From NCBI GenBank assembly GCA_963794215.1, contig CAWCCQ010000004.1:496001-560000 (forward strand): DNA of 64,000 nt, read 5' to 3'. Position 1 is the stretch's first letter, and the number at the start of each line of letters is the position of its first letter. Under the pieces are notes generated by a model. The model was given only the letters and a program-made list of their open reading frames with translations. It made no database searches and was not told where the DNA came from. The position numbers were made by a program, and so were the translations under genes. This document shows positions 45,208 to 54,856 of this stretch, piece after piece. The stretch comes from DATKRB01 sp963794215. GTDB taxonomy: Bacteria > Actinomycetota > Acidimicrobiia > Acidimicrobiales > RAAP-2.

Positions 45208-45808
45208 ATGCTCGTGCTGGTGCGCCACGGCGAATCCACTGCCAACGCCGACGGCCGCCTGCTCGGCCGGTCGGACGTACCGCTCACCGCTCGAGGTGAG
45301 CGACAAGCGGCGGCGGCCGCTCGCGCGCTGGGCGGCATCGACGCGGTGCGGTCCAGCCCGCTCCGCCGGGCGCGGGACACCGCGGCGGAGTTTTGCCAGG
45401 TCGAGCAGCTCACCATCGACGATCGCTGGGTCGAGGTGGACTATGGCGAGCTCGAGGGCCGCCTTCTTCAGGACGTGCCAACTGAGGTGTGGCGCGCCTG
45501 GCGCTCGGACCCAACGTTCCGCCCGGAGGGAGGTGAGAGCCTTGCCGAGGTCTCCCGGCGGGTGACCGACGCGTGCGAGGAGCTCTTCGCGTCGAACGGG
45601 GCAGCGCGCTGCAGACACGCAGGACGTTGTCGTGGTGAGCCATGTCTCGCCCATCAAGGCAGCGGTCGGATGGGCCCTCGGAGCTGACCCGACCGTATCG
45701 ACGAAACTCCATTTGTCCAATGGATCGCTCACCCGCATCGCCTGGGGATCGGCTGGGCCTGTGCTGCACACCTACAACGAGGTCCCGCTCCTGAGCGCTC
45801 CCACCTGA
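45208..45808 (+). CDS. Histidine phosphatase (phosphoglycerate-mutase-like), frameshifted
   Basis: ATG 45208 begins MLVLVRHGESTANADGRLLG with the catalytic RHGE; SSPLRRARDTAAEF and VDYGELEGRLLQDVP follow. At about 45605 the frame breaks: the given frame ends at 45687 with RCRHAGRCRGEP. In the other frame DTQDVVVVSHVSPIKAAVGW brings the second catalytic His, then STKLHLSNGSLTRIAW to a stop at 45808. A one-base shift is therefore needed for an active enzyme. It might be alpha-ribazole phosphatase-like or a general phosphatase. Confidence 0.82.
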
Positions 45809-45855
45809 GCACCCATTCTGAGAGAGGCACTCCACGCGGCCTGGGGTTCGGGTCC

Positions 45856-47527
45856 TCAGGGATCGGTGGCCACGCGTCCAGCGTCGATGGTCACGATGCG
45901 GTCACATCCGGTGACCTCGTCTTCGTGGTGGGTGATCAACAGGACGCTGCGCTCCCCACTCGCCGCTAGCAGGTCTTCGAGCAGTGTCCGGGCCGTGGGC
46001 GCGTCGAGCCCCGCGGTGGGTTCGTCGAGGATCAGTACTGCCGGATCGGCAAGAAGGGTCCGGGCGAGCGCGACGCGCTGGCGTTGGCCTCCTGACAGCT
46101 GACTGCCTTCCTCGCCGACCGGTGTCTCGCCGCCGTCGGGAAGCGCGTCGACCCACGCCGCGAGTTGCGCCAGCTCAAGGACGCGACGGATCTCGTCGTC
46201 GTCCGCCTTGGGCCGGCCCAGGGTGACGTTGTAGCGAATGCTCCCAGCAAAGAGGCGTGCGTCCTGCTCGACAACGCCGATGACCCGACGAACGTCGGCT
46301 TGCGCCAACCGGTCGAGGTCGACGCCGTCGAGTGTCGCATTCCCCTCGTCGAGCGCCCAGAATCGCAGGAGGACGTTGGCGAGGCTGCTCTTGCCCGACC
46401 CACTCGGCCCCCTGAGGGCCACCCGTTCCCCGGGATGGAGCGCGACAGTCAGACCATCGAGTGCCCAGGGGAGGTCACTCGCATAGCGCAGTCGAGCGTT
46501 CTGGGCCGCCACCAGGCTTCCGGGTGGCAACGCCTGGGGCTGCGCCGGATCGTCGACCGGGGTCGGGGTCGACGCCAGTGCGAAGAGACGATCTCCCGCG
46601 GCCAACAGACCGCTCACCCGATGCGCGGCGGCAATGAACGGCGGGACGGACTCGAAGGCACCGATTGCCGCCAAGGGGAGGGCCGCGACCAGGCTGGCAC
46701 TCAGGTGATGACCCTCGAACGCGGTCACCGCCGCTCCCAGGATGGCCAGGGCTGCACCGCCGGCGCACAACACGACGATCGCCGACGCCCAACTTCCCAC
46801 GGCGCCCCGACGGAGGGTGGATCGGGCGATGGCGGCGTCGCTGTCGGCGATACGTTCGAGCGCGGCGGCGTCCTGGCCGAAGACCAGCAATTCAGGGGCG
46901 GACTGCAGCAGATCGACCACGTCGGCGCTCAGCTCCCCTCGCAGCGTTGCCTCGCGCGCCTCGGATCTGCCGTTCAGGAGGGTGAGCGCCGACGAGAGCC
47001 CCAGGGCCACGACGAGTGCCACGGCAAGAATGAGTCCGCCCAGGGGGAGGAGCGCGCTCACAACCACCACCGCCAGCACCGACACCGTCACGGTGACCAC
47101 CACAGGGGTGAGCGCGCCGATGTAGAGGTCTTGCAGCGTGTCCACATCACCGATGGCACGGGTGAGCAGATCCCCGCTTCGCCACTGGCGAAGCCCTGCC
47201 GGAGCGAGCGGTTCGAGATGGTCGAAGAGCCAGAGGCGCCAATGCACGAGGGCCCGCATCGCGACGTCGTGGGACGACAACCGCTCGCCGTAGCGGAGCG
47301 GCGCGGCGGATGAATGCCATCACCTCCACCAGGGCGAGCAGTCCGGCGATGGCGCCCAGGCCGGGTCGGAGTGCCGCTCGAACCACGAGGTAGCCCGATC
47401 CCGCCAGGAGGCCGACGGTGGCGGCGGAGGCGGCGACGCCGAGCGCACAGGACAGCACGAGCCGTTTCCACGAGGGCGCGCCGATGCGCACCATCTGGGC
47501 CAGCCGTGCCCAGGGCGTCGCGCTCAC
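45856..47527 (-). CDS. cydC: ABC exporter subunit CydC, frameshifted
   Basis: GTG 47527 begins SATPWARLAQMVRIGAPSWK, then a membrane segment and LLALVEVMAFIRR. Near 47305 the frame changes and the rest reads YGERLSSHDVAMRALVHWRL, membrane helices, and the ATPase: LRGPSGSGKSSLANVLLRFW (Walker A), QLSGGQRQRVALARTLLADP (signature) and VLILDEPTAGLD (Walker B). YGERLxSHD is typical of CydC. With CydD it exports cysteine/glutathione or handles haem for cytochrome bd assembly. The start overlaps the cydD end by four bases. Confidence 0.85.
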
Positions 47528-49300
47528 GATTCGGCCCGGATCGGCCGGGGGGCGACGTCCCGGTCCCCGCTCGCGCCATCTTCGAGTCCAACCGTCCGGT
47601 CGACGGGCACCAGAAATGACCGGTGGGCCGCCACGACCACCGTACGCCGCGCCGCCCACCCGGACAGCTGCGCCTCGAGCTCGCGGATGGCCGAGGGGTC
47701 CAGATTGGTGGCGGGCTCGTCGAGCAGTACCAACGGCGCGTCGCGCAGCACGGCCCGGGCGATGGCCACCCGTTGGCGCTCACCGGCACTGATGGTGCTC
47801 CCGCCCTCACCGATGGGGGATCGCAGCCCGCGGGGAAGCCGCGCCACGAGGGCATCGAGACCAGAGATGTGCAACGCGTTGTCCACCGATGATGCCGGGG
47901 CGTCAGGACAGGCGAACCGCACGTTGTCGAGCAGCGAGCCGCGGAGGAGGCGGGGCCGTTGGGGGACCCAGGTGATCAGTTGTCGCCACTCGGCAAGGTC
48001 GACCTCGGACAGGTCGACTCCACCGAGGGTGACCGATCCTTCCGATGGGCACACCAGCCCGAGCAGCACCGACAGGAGGGTCGATTTCCCGGAGCCAGAG
48101 GGTCCAATGATCGCGAGGTGCTCGCCCGGATCGACTCGGAGCTCGGCCAGCGCCAGCGCGGGTGTCGCTCGGTGCGGGTACGTGACCACGATCTCGTCCA
48201 ACGCGATGCTGACCGACGAGGGCGCTCGTGAAGGGCGCGGGTCGCCATCGCCGGGTTCCACCGGCAGGTCCAGCACGTCGAGGATTCGTGTCGCTGCGGC
48301 CCGGCCTTCGGTGCTGGCGTGAAACTCGGCACCGGCACGCCGAAGGGGAAGGAAGACCTCGGGCGCCACTAGCAAGACGGCCAGTGCCGTGCCCAGATCA
48401 ATGGTTCCGTCGAGGAGGCGTAGCCCGAGCAGCATCGCCACGAGGCCCACACCGAGGCCCGAGAGGAGCTCCATGGCCAACGCCGAGAGAAACGCGATTC
48501 GCAGGGTTCCCATCGTCGTCTGGCGCAGGGCCTCGGTGCTGGCAGCCACCTCTCTTCGACCGTGCTCGCTGCGTCCGAGGGCGCGTAGCGTCGGCAAGCC
48601 CTGGACCAGTTCGAGATAGCGGGCCGAGAGCGACGACAGCCGTCGCCACTGCCTGCCCGCCCGTTTGGCGGCTTCGCGCCCGAAGACGACCATGGCGACG
48701 GGCACGAGCACGAGAATGCCGACGAGCACGCAGCCAGAGACCCAATCCCGAGCGCCGATCCAAATGACAAGCCCGACAGGTACGAGTCCGGCGAGCGCGA
48801 GCTGGGGGAGATAGCGACCGAAGTACACGCCGAGCGCGTCGACGCCACGGGTCGTGCTGAGCGCCAGCTCGCCGGCACGCTCACCGGTCAACCAGGCCGG
48901 GCCAAGCGCGAGGGCCTTGTCGAGCACATCGCGACGCAACGAACGTACGAGTGCAACCGCCCCGCGCTCGAGCGGTCCTCTCGCCGCCCCACAGGCAGAA
49001 CGCCCGGCCGGCGAGCGCACCAGCCAAGCCGACGAACAGGGGTACCAGGGTGGTCGTCGGTGCATGGTCCAGGAGCGCACGGTCGACGATCGACGCCAGC
49101 AGCACGGCTTGGACCACGACCAGCGTGGCAGCGCCGGCCCCTGCGATGAGGGCAGCCGCCAAGTGGAGGCGGACTGAAGGCATACGGCGTAGGAGGCGCC
49201 GGTCGATCGAGCTGCCGGCGCTGGCCCGGCGATCGCGCAGCAGCGCGCCGCTGTCGGGCGCGGTCCCCGTCAGCCCGCTGGGGCCGGCAACCCGTGACAC
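47524..49300 (-). CDS. cydD: ABC exporter subunit CydD, frameshifted
   Basis: From ATG 49300 (an ATG at 49183, MPSVRLHLAAALIAGAGAAT, is the conserved head) the frame runs to FVGLAGALAGRAFCLWGGER. Near 48985 it shifts and continues ALVRSLRRDVLDKALALGPA, WLTGERAGELALSTTRGVDA, then membrane helices and the ATPase: IGPSGSGKSTLLSVLLGLVC, STISAGERQRVAIARAVLRD, LVLLDEPATNLDP. The text WLTGERxGEL...GVDALGVYFGRYLPQL is a CydD signature. cydAB is not in the window. Confidence 0.86.
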
Positions 49301-49430
49301 GGCTCGCCTCCCGTGCCAGGTGCTCGGATGATCGGCATGGGCCCCAACGTTAGCCAGAAACCCGTTCGTCGCTTATCGGGCACGAAGTCCCGCTCGGGGA
49401 CCCGAGGATCGGAGCGACCTACACTTGGTC

Positions 49431-50084
49431 ATGGCCAAAGAACCTGTCGACGATTTGCTCGGTAAGGCGCTCGCGGGGCGTCACCTCCTGACGCACCCGT
49501 TCTACCAACGGTGGGAAGCGGGCGAGCTGGCGTCCAGCGAACTTGCGGACTACGCGGGCCAGTACCGTCACATGGAGGCACTGTTCCCCCGGGTGCTGGG
49601 CAGCGTCGTCGCCGGGTTGCGGCCCGGCCCGGCCCGGTCGCTCGTGGCGGCGACGTTGCGAGATGAGTTGGAACCCCTGCCCCACCTGACCCTCTTCGAG
49701 GACTTCGCCCAAGCCGTGGGCGCTCCCGCAGCGGCCGATCCGATGCCCGCCACCACCGAGTTGGTGGAGTGTTATCGCTCGGCCGCCTCGGAGAGTCCGC
49801 TAGCCGCCTTAGCGGCGATCGGTGCCTATGAGGTCCAGTCGCCGGCGGTGGCGTCGAGCAAGGGAGAAGGTCTGCGACGCCACTACGGGGTCGACAGGGC
49901 GGGCACCCGGTTCTGGGACGTCCACGCAGAGGTCGACACGGCCCACGCCGCCTGGACGACCCAGGCGCTCGCCGAGTTTGCCGGCGACCAGCGCGAGGTG
50001 ATCGTCCACTCGGCGTCAAAGGCGGCCGAAGCGTGGTGGGATTTCCTGTCCGAGCGTGAATTGCTCGCTACGCGGGCCTCGTGA
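49431..50084 (+). CDS. TenA/PqqC/CADD-type haem-oxygenase-fold protein
   Basis: 217 residues from ATG 49431 (a second ATG lies at 49425). Helical, with Glu/His positions of the family: HLLTHPFYQRWEAGELASSE, LADYAGQYRHMEALFPRVLG, LRDELEPLPHLTLFEDFAQA, and WDVHAEVDTAHAAWTTQALA. The paired E/H residues suggest a dimetal site as in CADD and similar iron-containing redox enzymes; TenA's cysteine is absent. No THI-box was seen upstream. Function is open. Confidence 0.8.
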   Translation: MAKEPVDDLLGKALAGRHLLTHPFYQRWEAGELASSELADYAGQYRHMEALFPRVLGSVVAGLRPGPARSLVAATLRDELEPLPHLTLFEDFAQAVGAPAAADPMPATTELVECYRSAASESPLAALAAIGAYEVQSPAVASSKGEGLRRHYGVDRAGTRFWDVHAEVDTAHAAWTTQALAEFAGDQREVIVHSASKAAEAWWDFLSERELLATRAS

Positions 50085-50095
50085 CGAGGCCTTTT
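50075..50095 (+). terminator. Intrinsic terminator overlapping the stop of the haem-oxygenase-fold gene
   Basis: GGCCTCG (50075-50081) and CGAGGCC (50085-50091) form a 7-bp stem with the stop codon TGA as its loop, followed by TTTT. It lies between convergent genes. Confidence 0.75.
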
Positions 50096-50177
50096 GCGGG
50101 TTGAGCAGCTCGGAGGTCCGAGCCAAGTCCAAGTGGGGACGGGCAACCTTTGCCCGGAAGGGTTCAGCGGGCGGGCG

Positions 50178-50567
50178 TCAGCGGTTGGTTCCGGCGGCCG
50201 GCGCCGCCTGCTCGAAGCTGAATACCACCCCGTTGGTGTGCACGACCGGGGTGGCGTCTTCCGCGATCAGCTCGCGGACGCGGGCCTCGGGCACCGGTGC
50301 GATCTGGTAGTCCGCCCCTGGATCAGCCAAGGGGATGGCCCGCTCGACCACCGCCTGTTCGATGTCGGTGGCTACCTCGAGGATGAGCGCGGTCCCGAGC
50401 TGGTCGTCGGGCGGGTCTAGCTCAGCGGCCTCAAGGACCTTGTCGTCGACAGGAACGAAGGCAACCTGGAACGGCTGCCCGTCCCGTTCGATGGAGAGCC
50501 GGAAGCGCACCAGGCGCTCGTCGGGCTTCCGCGTCCAGCCTTGGTATCTGACCAAAAAACTCGCCAC
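50178..50567 (-). CDS. Hypothetical protein, mixed alpha/beta, unknown family
   Basis: 129 residues from ATG 50567. MASFLVRYQGWTRKPDERLV leads into LSIERDGQPFQVAFVPVDDK, then VATDIEQAVVERAIPLADPG and IAEDATPVVHTNGVVFSFEQ. Codon use and length suggest a real gene. No cysteine, signal or membrane segment. I do not recognise the family. Confidence 0.55.
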   Translation of the reverse strand: MASFLVRYQGWTRKPDERLVRFRLSIERDGQPFQVAFVPVDDKVLEAAELDPPDDQLGTALILEVATDIEQAVVERAIPLADPGADYQIAPVPEARVRELIAEDATPVVHTNGVVFSFEQAAPAAGTNR

Positions 50568-50805
50568 GGCTGGAGCGTAGTCATCGCGGCGGACCCACTC
50601 GGACCGCGCGAGCCAACTTCTCTACATACGGGGACGTGCTGGCTTTGGTCCGTTCGTCAGCCCCCAAAGATGACCGACGATGACAGGAGGACCGCAACTG
50701 TGCTGCTGCTTGGGGAATTTGTCCTCGGCCGCGCTGCGTTGGGCCCGGACATCGGCTAGACCACAAGGTGTTCCCGGGTGATGCATTCGGGTACGTGTCA
50801 ATGGA

Positions 50806-50891
50806 GCGCAATCGGGGCCCTTTTCGGGTCCCGATTGCGCGTTCGCGCTCCAGACGCGAGAAACCCCACCTGGCGAAGAGCCGGTGGGGTT
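50806..50891 (+). ncRNA. Candidate structured RNA: three consecutive hairpins
   Basis: Hairpin 1: GCGCAATCGGGGCCC (50806-50820) pairs over 15 bp, one G-U, with 50826-50840; loop TTTTC. Hairpin 2: TCGCG/CGCGA at 50843-50859. Hairpin 3: AACCCCACC (50862-50870) pairs with 50883-50891, and GGC/GCC pairs inside around GAAGA. The gaps are two bases each. Such stacking suggests an RNA element or a double terminator, although no U-tract follows. Neither strand is preferred by the sequence. Confidence 0.45.
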
Positions 50892-51046
50892 CCCGTGTAC
50901 CGGAAACGCTCGGACGAGTGGGGGGGGACCCGACCTCCGAACAGTTACTCGGTTACTTCCCACAATGATAGGCGTGGCGGGCCGAGATTGCAACGTTTAC
51001 GAGAACGTGAAGAACGAAGTGGCCCGACGCGCTCGCTAGAGTCCGG

Positions 51047-51270
51047 CCCGATCGTCGAGGCCCGATCGTCGAGGCCCGATCGTCGAGGCCCGATCGTCGA
51101 GGCCCGATCGTCGAGGCCCGATCGTCGAGGCCCGATCGTCGAGGCCCGATCGTCGAGGCCCGATCGTCGAGGCCCGATCGTCGAGGCCCGATCGTCGAGG
51201 CCCGATCGTCGAGGCCCGATCGTCGAGGCCCGATCGTCGAGGCCCGATCGTCGAGGCCCGATCGTCGAGG
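51047..51270. repeat. Tandem array, 16 perfect copies of a 14-bp unit
   Basis: Unit CCCGATCGTCGAGG, repeated sixteen times without a mismatch (224 bases). The unit holds the palindrome CGATCG. It ends eight bases before the ATG of the small membrane protein, thus occupying its promoter and leader. Perfect copies suggest recent expansion or strong homogenisation. Confidence 0.97.
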
Positions 51271-51277
51271 CCATAGA

Positions 51278-51478
51278 ATGATCCCCATGCAGGGGCTCTC
51301 ATTGCGGGCCAAGGTGGAGCCGAGTACCACGGCGAGGGTGGCGACGGCGGTCCTGTTCGGCGCCACCGCATTTCTGGTCGTTCGGCGTGTGCCGCGTCCA
51401 CTGCGTCCGGTCGCCGACCTGGCGTTGGCCGCCGCGTCGCCGTGGGTCGCCAGCTATCTGACCCAGCTGGGCGTGTAG
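51278..51478 (+). CDS. Small membrane protein
   Basis: 66 residues (or 63 from ATG 51287). One hydrophobic stretch (VATAVLFGATAFLVV) follows a basic N-terminus; a second weaker one ends the protein (LALAAASPWVASYLTQLGV). Codon use is normal. No ribosome site is visible because the 14-bp array abuts it. Family unknown. Confidence 0.5.
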   Translation: MIPMQGLSLRAKVEPSTTARVATAVLFGATAFLVVRRVPRPLRPVADLALAAASPWVASYLTQLGV

Positions 51479-51699
51479 GTCGGGCCGGCACGACACGGGG
51501 ACCGGCCAGTCCCTCCAGTCCCCGGTCTCGGCCGGAGGTGGTCTCTGACGTTGCGCGGGGCTTGACCGATAGGGACCGGGGCTGTGAGCAGGAGGGATGG
51601 TTGATCCGCGGCGCTGTCCCCGAGGGCGGTCAGGCCGGCGCGAGGTACCCGCACCCCGTTCGACGCCGCTCCAAGGGCCCTGGCGGGTAGCGTAGTTAC

Positions 51700-52566
51700 A
51701 TGGAAACCCTCCAGTGGCTTAGTCGACCCCGGCTCCGCGAACCGGTGATGCTGGCCGCCTTCGAAGGGTGGACCGATGCTGGTTCTGCGGCGTCCGGTGC
51801 CGCCTCGTACCTCGCCGCCAAGTGGGGTGCCCGGGCGTTCGCCGAGATCGACGCGGAGGAGTTCTATGACTTCACCGCCGTGCGTCCCCAGGTGCGCCTC
51901 CGGCGGGACCGACAGCGCGAGATCGTCTGGCCACAGAACCGGTTCCTCGCGGCGTCCATCCCAGGGTCGCGCGACGTGGTCCTGATGATCGGGGTCGAAC
52001 CGCATCTCCGGTGGCGAGCCTTCTCGGAGTGTGTCACGACCGTGGCCACCGATCTGGGTGTCCGCTCGGTGTTCACTCTCGGAGCGATGCTTGCCGATGT
52101 GCCGCACACTCGAATGGTCCCGGTACGGGGTTCGACGGCCGATCCGGGCATGGCGGACCGCCTCGGATTGCAGCTTCCCCAATACCAGGGACCCACCGGG
52201 ATCGTCGGGGTGCTGCAAGACTCGTTCGCCAAGGTGGACATCCCCGTGGCCTCGTTGATGGCACAGGTGCCGCATTACATCCCGAGTACGCCGTCACCAA
52301 AGGCGACGCTGGCCATCGTCGAGCGGGTGTGCTCCCTCCTCGTGACTCACGTGCCGACCACCGAGCTCGAGATCGCCGCGGCGGCGTACGAGCGTCAGGT
52401 CAGTGACGTAGTCGCTGCAGACGAGGACATCGCCGGCTACGTCGTCCAGCTCGAGGGGCGCGCCGACGAGCGCGAGGATCCCGTCGACCTCGATAATCTT
52501 CCTTCGGGCGACGCGCTCGCCGCCGAGTTCGAGCAGTTCCTGCGCGAGCAGGGCGGTCAGACCTGA
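51700..52566 (+). CDS. PAC2-family protein (proteasome-assembly-chaperone-like)
   Basis: 288 residues. LREPVMLAAFEGWTDAGSAA, FYDFTAVRPQVRLRRDRQRE, VVLMIGVEPHLRWRAFSECV, TLGAMLADVPHTRMVPVRGS, and IPVASLMAQVPHYIPSTPSP are characteristic of the actinobacterial PAC2 family. The fold is shared with eukaryotic PAC1/PAC2. Actinobacteria that have proteasomes carry one or more of these. Its function here is not established; no proteasome gene is in the window. Confidence 0.92.
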   Translation: METLQWLSRPRLREPVMLAAFEGWTDAGSAASGAASYLAAKWGARAFAEIDAEEFYDFTAVRPQVRLRRDRQREIVWPQNRFLAASIPGSRDVVLMIGVEPHLRWRAFSECVTTVATDLGVRSVFTLGAMLADVPHTRMVPVRGSTADPGMADRLGLQLPQYQGPTGIVGVLQDSFAKVDIPVASLMAQVPHYIPSTPSPKATLAIVERVCSLLVTHVPTTELEIAAAAYERQVSDVVAADEDIAGYVVQLEGRADEREDPVDLDNLPSGDALAAEFEQFLREQGGQT

Positions 52567-52686
52567 CGGTGCGCACGAGTCAGGCCTGACGGAGGGCAAC
52601 CCTAGGCGCTCGCTCCCCTCGGGTACGGCGGCAACGACCACCTGAGAGTCTGCTGGAAGCGCAGGCGCTACAGTCGGCTGGAGCCC

Positions 52687-53196
52687 ATGGGTCCCGAAGA
52701 GTTCGACGCCGTCGAGGGAATGATCCGACGTCTGGAGGAGCTGTGGCTTCCCCCGTCGCCCGATGAAACAGTCCACTACGGGTACGTGCCGCTCGGATTG
52801 CCCGAGTACCTGTCCGGGCTCGAGGTCTGCGCTGCCAGCACCGACGGACGGCGCTTCTTGGACCTCGGATGCGGCATCGGTCGGTCTATGCTGCTCGCCC
52901 ACCTGTCGGGTTGGCAGGTGACGGGCATCGAGCACTACTCGCCCTACGCCGAGGTGGCCCGGCGGTTGGTTCCCGAGGCCACGGTTCTCGAGTGTGAGGC
53001 GGAGGCGTTCGACGGTTTCTCGCAGTTCGACGTCGTGTACTCCTTTCGCCTCTGCGTCGACGATGACGACCAGAATGCCCTCGAGCAGTCGCTGGTACGC
53101 CGGATGCGACCGGGCGCCGTGCTCTTCCTGGGGCATCGGGTCCTGACCACCCCGATCGCTGGCCAGAGCCTGGGGGAAAACTGCTGGCGCGTATGA
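52687..53196 (+). CDS. SAM-dependent methyltransferase, short
   Basis: 169 residues. FLDLGCGIGRSMLLAHLSGW is a good SAM motif, followed by VTGIEHYSPYAEVARRLVP and FDVVYSFRLCVDDDDQNALE. The core Rossmann fold ends near residue 155, so it is a minimal class I methyltransferase. The substrate is unknown. Confidence 0.8.
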   Translation: MGPEEFDAVEGMIRRLEELWLPPSPDETVHYGYVPLGLPEYLSGLEVCAASTDGRRFLDLGCGIGRSMLLAHLSGWQVTGIEHYSPYAEVARRLVPEATVLECEAEAFDGFSQFDVVYSFRLCVDDDDQNALEQSLVRRMRPGAVLFLGHRVLTTPIAGQSLGENCWRV

Positions 53197-53247
53197 GCAG
53201 CCATCGCGTTGAGGCGACCGCCTGTGCAGCTACGTCACCACCAGCGC

Positions 53248-54042
53248 TCAGTCGGCGCCTTCGATCGGCGGTGGCATCGACGACGCGGGAGGAATCCCGC
53301 CGTAGGCCAGGTGGCCGCCGTCGATACGCAGCGTCGTAGCGGTGATGTAGTTCGCGGCATCGGAGAGCAAGAAGGCAACCACTCGGGCAACGTCGTCGGG
53401 GGAGCCGACGCGACCGGCCGGAATGCGACCGAGCAGCTGCTCGGCGTCAAGCTCTCCGGCCCGGAGGGTCACCTGCATCATGGGCGTGTCGATATAGCCG
53501 GGCTCCACCGTGTTGACCCGAACTCCTCGGCCCGCCCATTCAGTGCCTAATACCCGACTGATCCCGATCACCCCGGTCTTGGTGGCAGCGTAGGCTGCTC
53601 GGCCCGGCGCTCCGATCTCCGAATAAGCGGAGCCGAGATTGACGATGGCGCCGCGCCGTCGCTCGATCATAAGCCGGCCGAACACCTGCGAGCAGCGCCA
53701 CGTGCCGTTGAGGTTCACGTCGATCACCGCATCCCACCAGTCGCGCGGCAATTCCTCGGATCGCGCTACCCGAGAGATTCCCGCGTTGTTCACCAGAGCG
53801 TCGACGGGGCCCAGCGTCGCCTCGATCCGTTCCGCGGCACTGTCGACCGATGCCCACGAGCGGACGTCGAGGTGGACGGCGAGTGCCGTCGCGCCGATGC
53901 TGGTGGCGACGGACTCGGCCGACTGCACCTCGACATCTGCGATGGCCACCCTTGCGCCGTTCGTCGCCAGCCGGCGGGCGATCGCCTCGCCCATCCCGCG
54001 ACCCGCGCCCGTCACCACGGCGATCCGGCCGGTCAAGTCCAT
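53248..54042 (-). CDS. Short-chain dehydrogenase/reductase (SDR)
   Basis: 264 residues. Cofactor motif TGAGRGMGEAIARRLATNGA, NNAG in VDALVNNAGISRV, catalytic Ser in LGSAYSEIGAPGRA and YAATK with the Tyr/Lys pair. The C-terminus reads ITATTLRIDGGHLAYGG. Classical 3-oxoacyl reductase-like SDR using NAD(P)H. The Asp after strand 2 (VAIADVEVQ) favours NAD over NADP. Substrate unknown. Confidence 0.93.
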   Translation of the reverse strand: MDLTGRIAVVTGAGRGMGEAIARRLATNGARVAIADVEVQSAESVATSIGATALAVHLDVRSWASVDSAAERIEATLGPVDALVNNAGISRVARSEELPRDWWDAVIDVNLNGTWRCSQVFGRLMIERRRGAIVNLGSAYSEIGAPGRAAYAATKTGVIGISRVLGTEWAGRGVRVNTVEPGYIDTPMMQVTLRAGELDAEQLLGRIPAGRVGSPDDVARVVAFLLSDAANYITATTLRIDGGHLAYGGIPPASSMPPPIEGAD

Positions 54043-54115
54043 CTCGTGCGTCCTTCATCTCGCTGGATCTGCTCGCTTGCCCTGGAGCGCCTCACTCGTG
54101 CCGTGCTCGGGTGCA

Positions 54116-54856
54116 TCAACCGCTGGGCCCGAAACGCTCCACTCGGATGCGGTCGGGTTGCACGCCCAGCTTGGCGAGGCTCGTGGTCGCTGCGTCGGAG
54201 AATCCGGACGATCCACAGACGAAGACGGTCGACGCCGTTGTGCTGGATGGTGGCAGGTCGCGCTCGGTGAGCCGACCCGGTGGTCGGGGCGAGCCAGCGG
54301 GGGCCCGGCGTGTGTAGAGCACCGTCGTATTGGGACCGTCCAGTTCGGTGGCGTAATAGAGGTCCTCTGGGGCGCGGGTCGACACGATGAGGTCGACGAG
54401 GTCTGGCCGACGGTTCCGGCGGGCCAGACGGAGCATGGCCATGAGCGGGACAACGCCGGAACCTCCACCGATCAAGACGGCTGGTGTGTCACCCCGCCAC
54501 ACGAACCAACCGCCGATCGGACCGCGTACCTCGAGGTCGTCGCCGGGCACCACCACATCGTGCAGGAAGGAGGACACCTCGCCGTCCTCGAGTCGCTCCA
54601 CTGTGAGTTCGATCTCGTCGGACGGGTCCAGGCCTTGGGGCGCGGAGGCGACCGAGTACGAGCGCGATGCCGTGTACCCGTCAGGGGCAGTGAGCCGCAC
54701 GATGAAGTGCTGGCCCGCCAGGTAGGAGGTGGGCACCGCGAGTGCGAGGCGGAAGGTCTTGGCCGAGGTGGTCTCGCGGCGGACCTCGACGACCGTGGCT
54801 CGTTGCCACTTTCCGGGGTGGGGTACGCCAACGGCTCCGGCGGATTGTTCAGTCAC
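54116..54856 (-). CDS. FAD/NAD(P)-binding ferredoxin-reductase-type oxidoreductase
   Basis: 246 residues from GTG 54856, overlapping the stop of the molybdopterin gene by eight bases. FAD motif RSYSVASAPQGLD, GPIGGWFVWRG, NAD motif LIGGGSGVVPLMAMLRLARR and FVCGSSGFSDAATTSLAKLG. There is no 2Fe-2S domain. It likely reduces its molybdopterin partner encoded upstream with NAD(P)H electrons. Confidence 0.9.
   Translation of the reverse strand: MTEQSAGAVGVPHPGKWQRATVVEVRRETTSAKTFRLALAVPTSYLAGQHFIVRLTAPDGYTASRSYSVASAPQGLDPSDEIELTVERLEDGEVSSFLHDVVVPGDDLEVRGPIGGWFVWRGDTPAVLIGGGSGVVPLMAMLRLARRNRRPDLVDLIVSTRAPEDLYYATELDGPNTTVLYTRRAPAGSPRPPGRLTERDLPPSSTTASTVFVCGSSGFSDAATTSLAKLGVQPDRIRVERFGPSG

Larger units (their letters stand above)
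50568..51277. other. Long noncoding region with hairpins and a repeat array
   Basis: 710 bp without a credible gene. It contains three tandem hairpins (50806-50891) and sixteen copies of a 14-bp repeat (51047-51270). ORFs that cross the array only exist because the repeat has no stop in any frame. Confidence 0.6.

Noticed and set aside
49301..49430. TPP riboswitch before the TenA-like gene
   Set aside because: No conserved THI-box text such as CTGAGA was found, and the protein lacks the TenA cysteine.
51047..51270. CRISPR array
   Set aside because: The copies are directly adjacent with no spacers, and no cas genes lie nearby.
50778..51491. Repeat-rich ORFs on both strands across the 14-bp array
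   Set aside because: The unit has no stop in any frame, so every frame stays open. The 14-residue peptide repeats are a by-product of DNA repetition.
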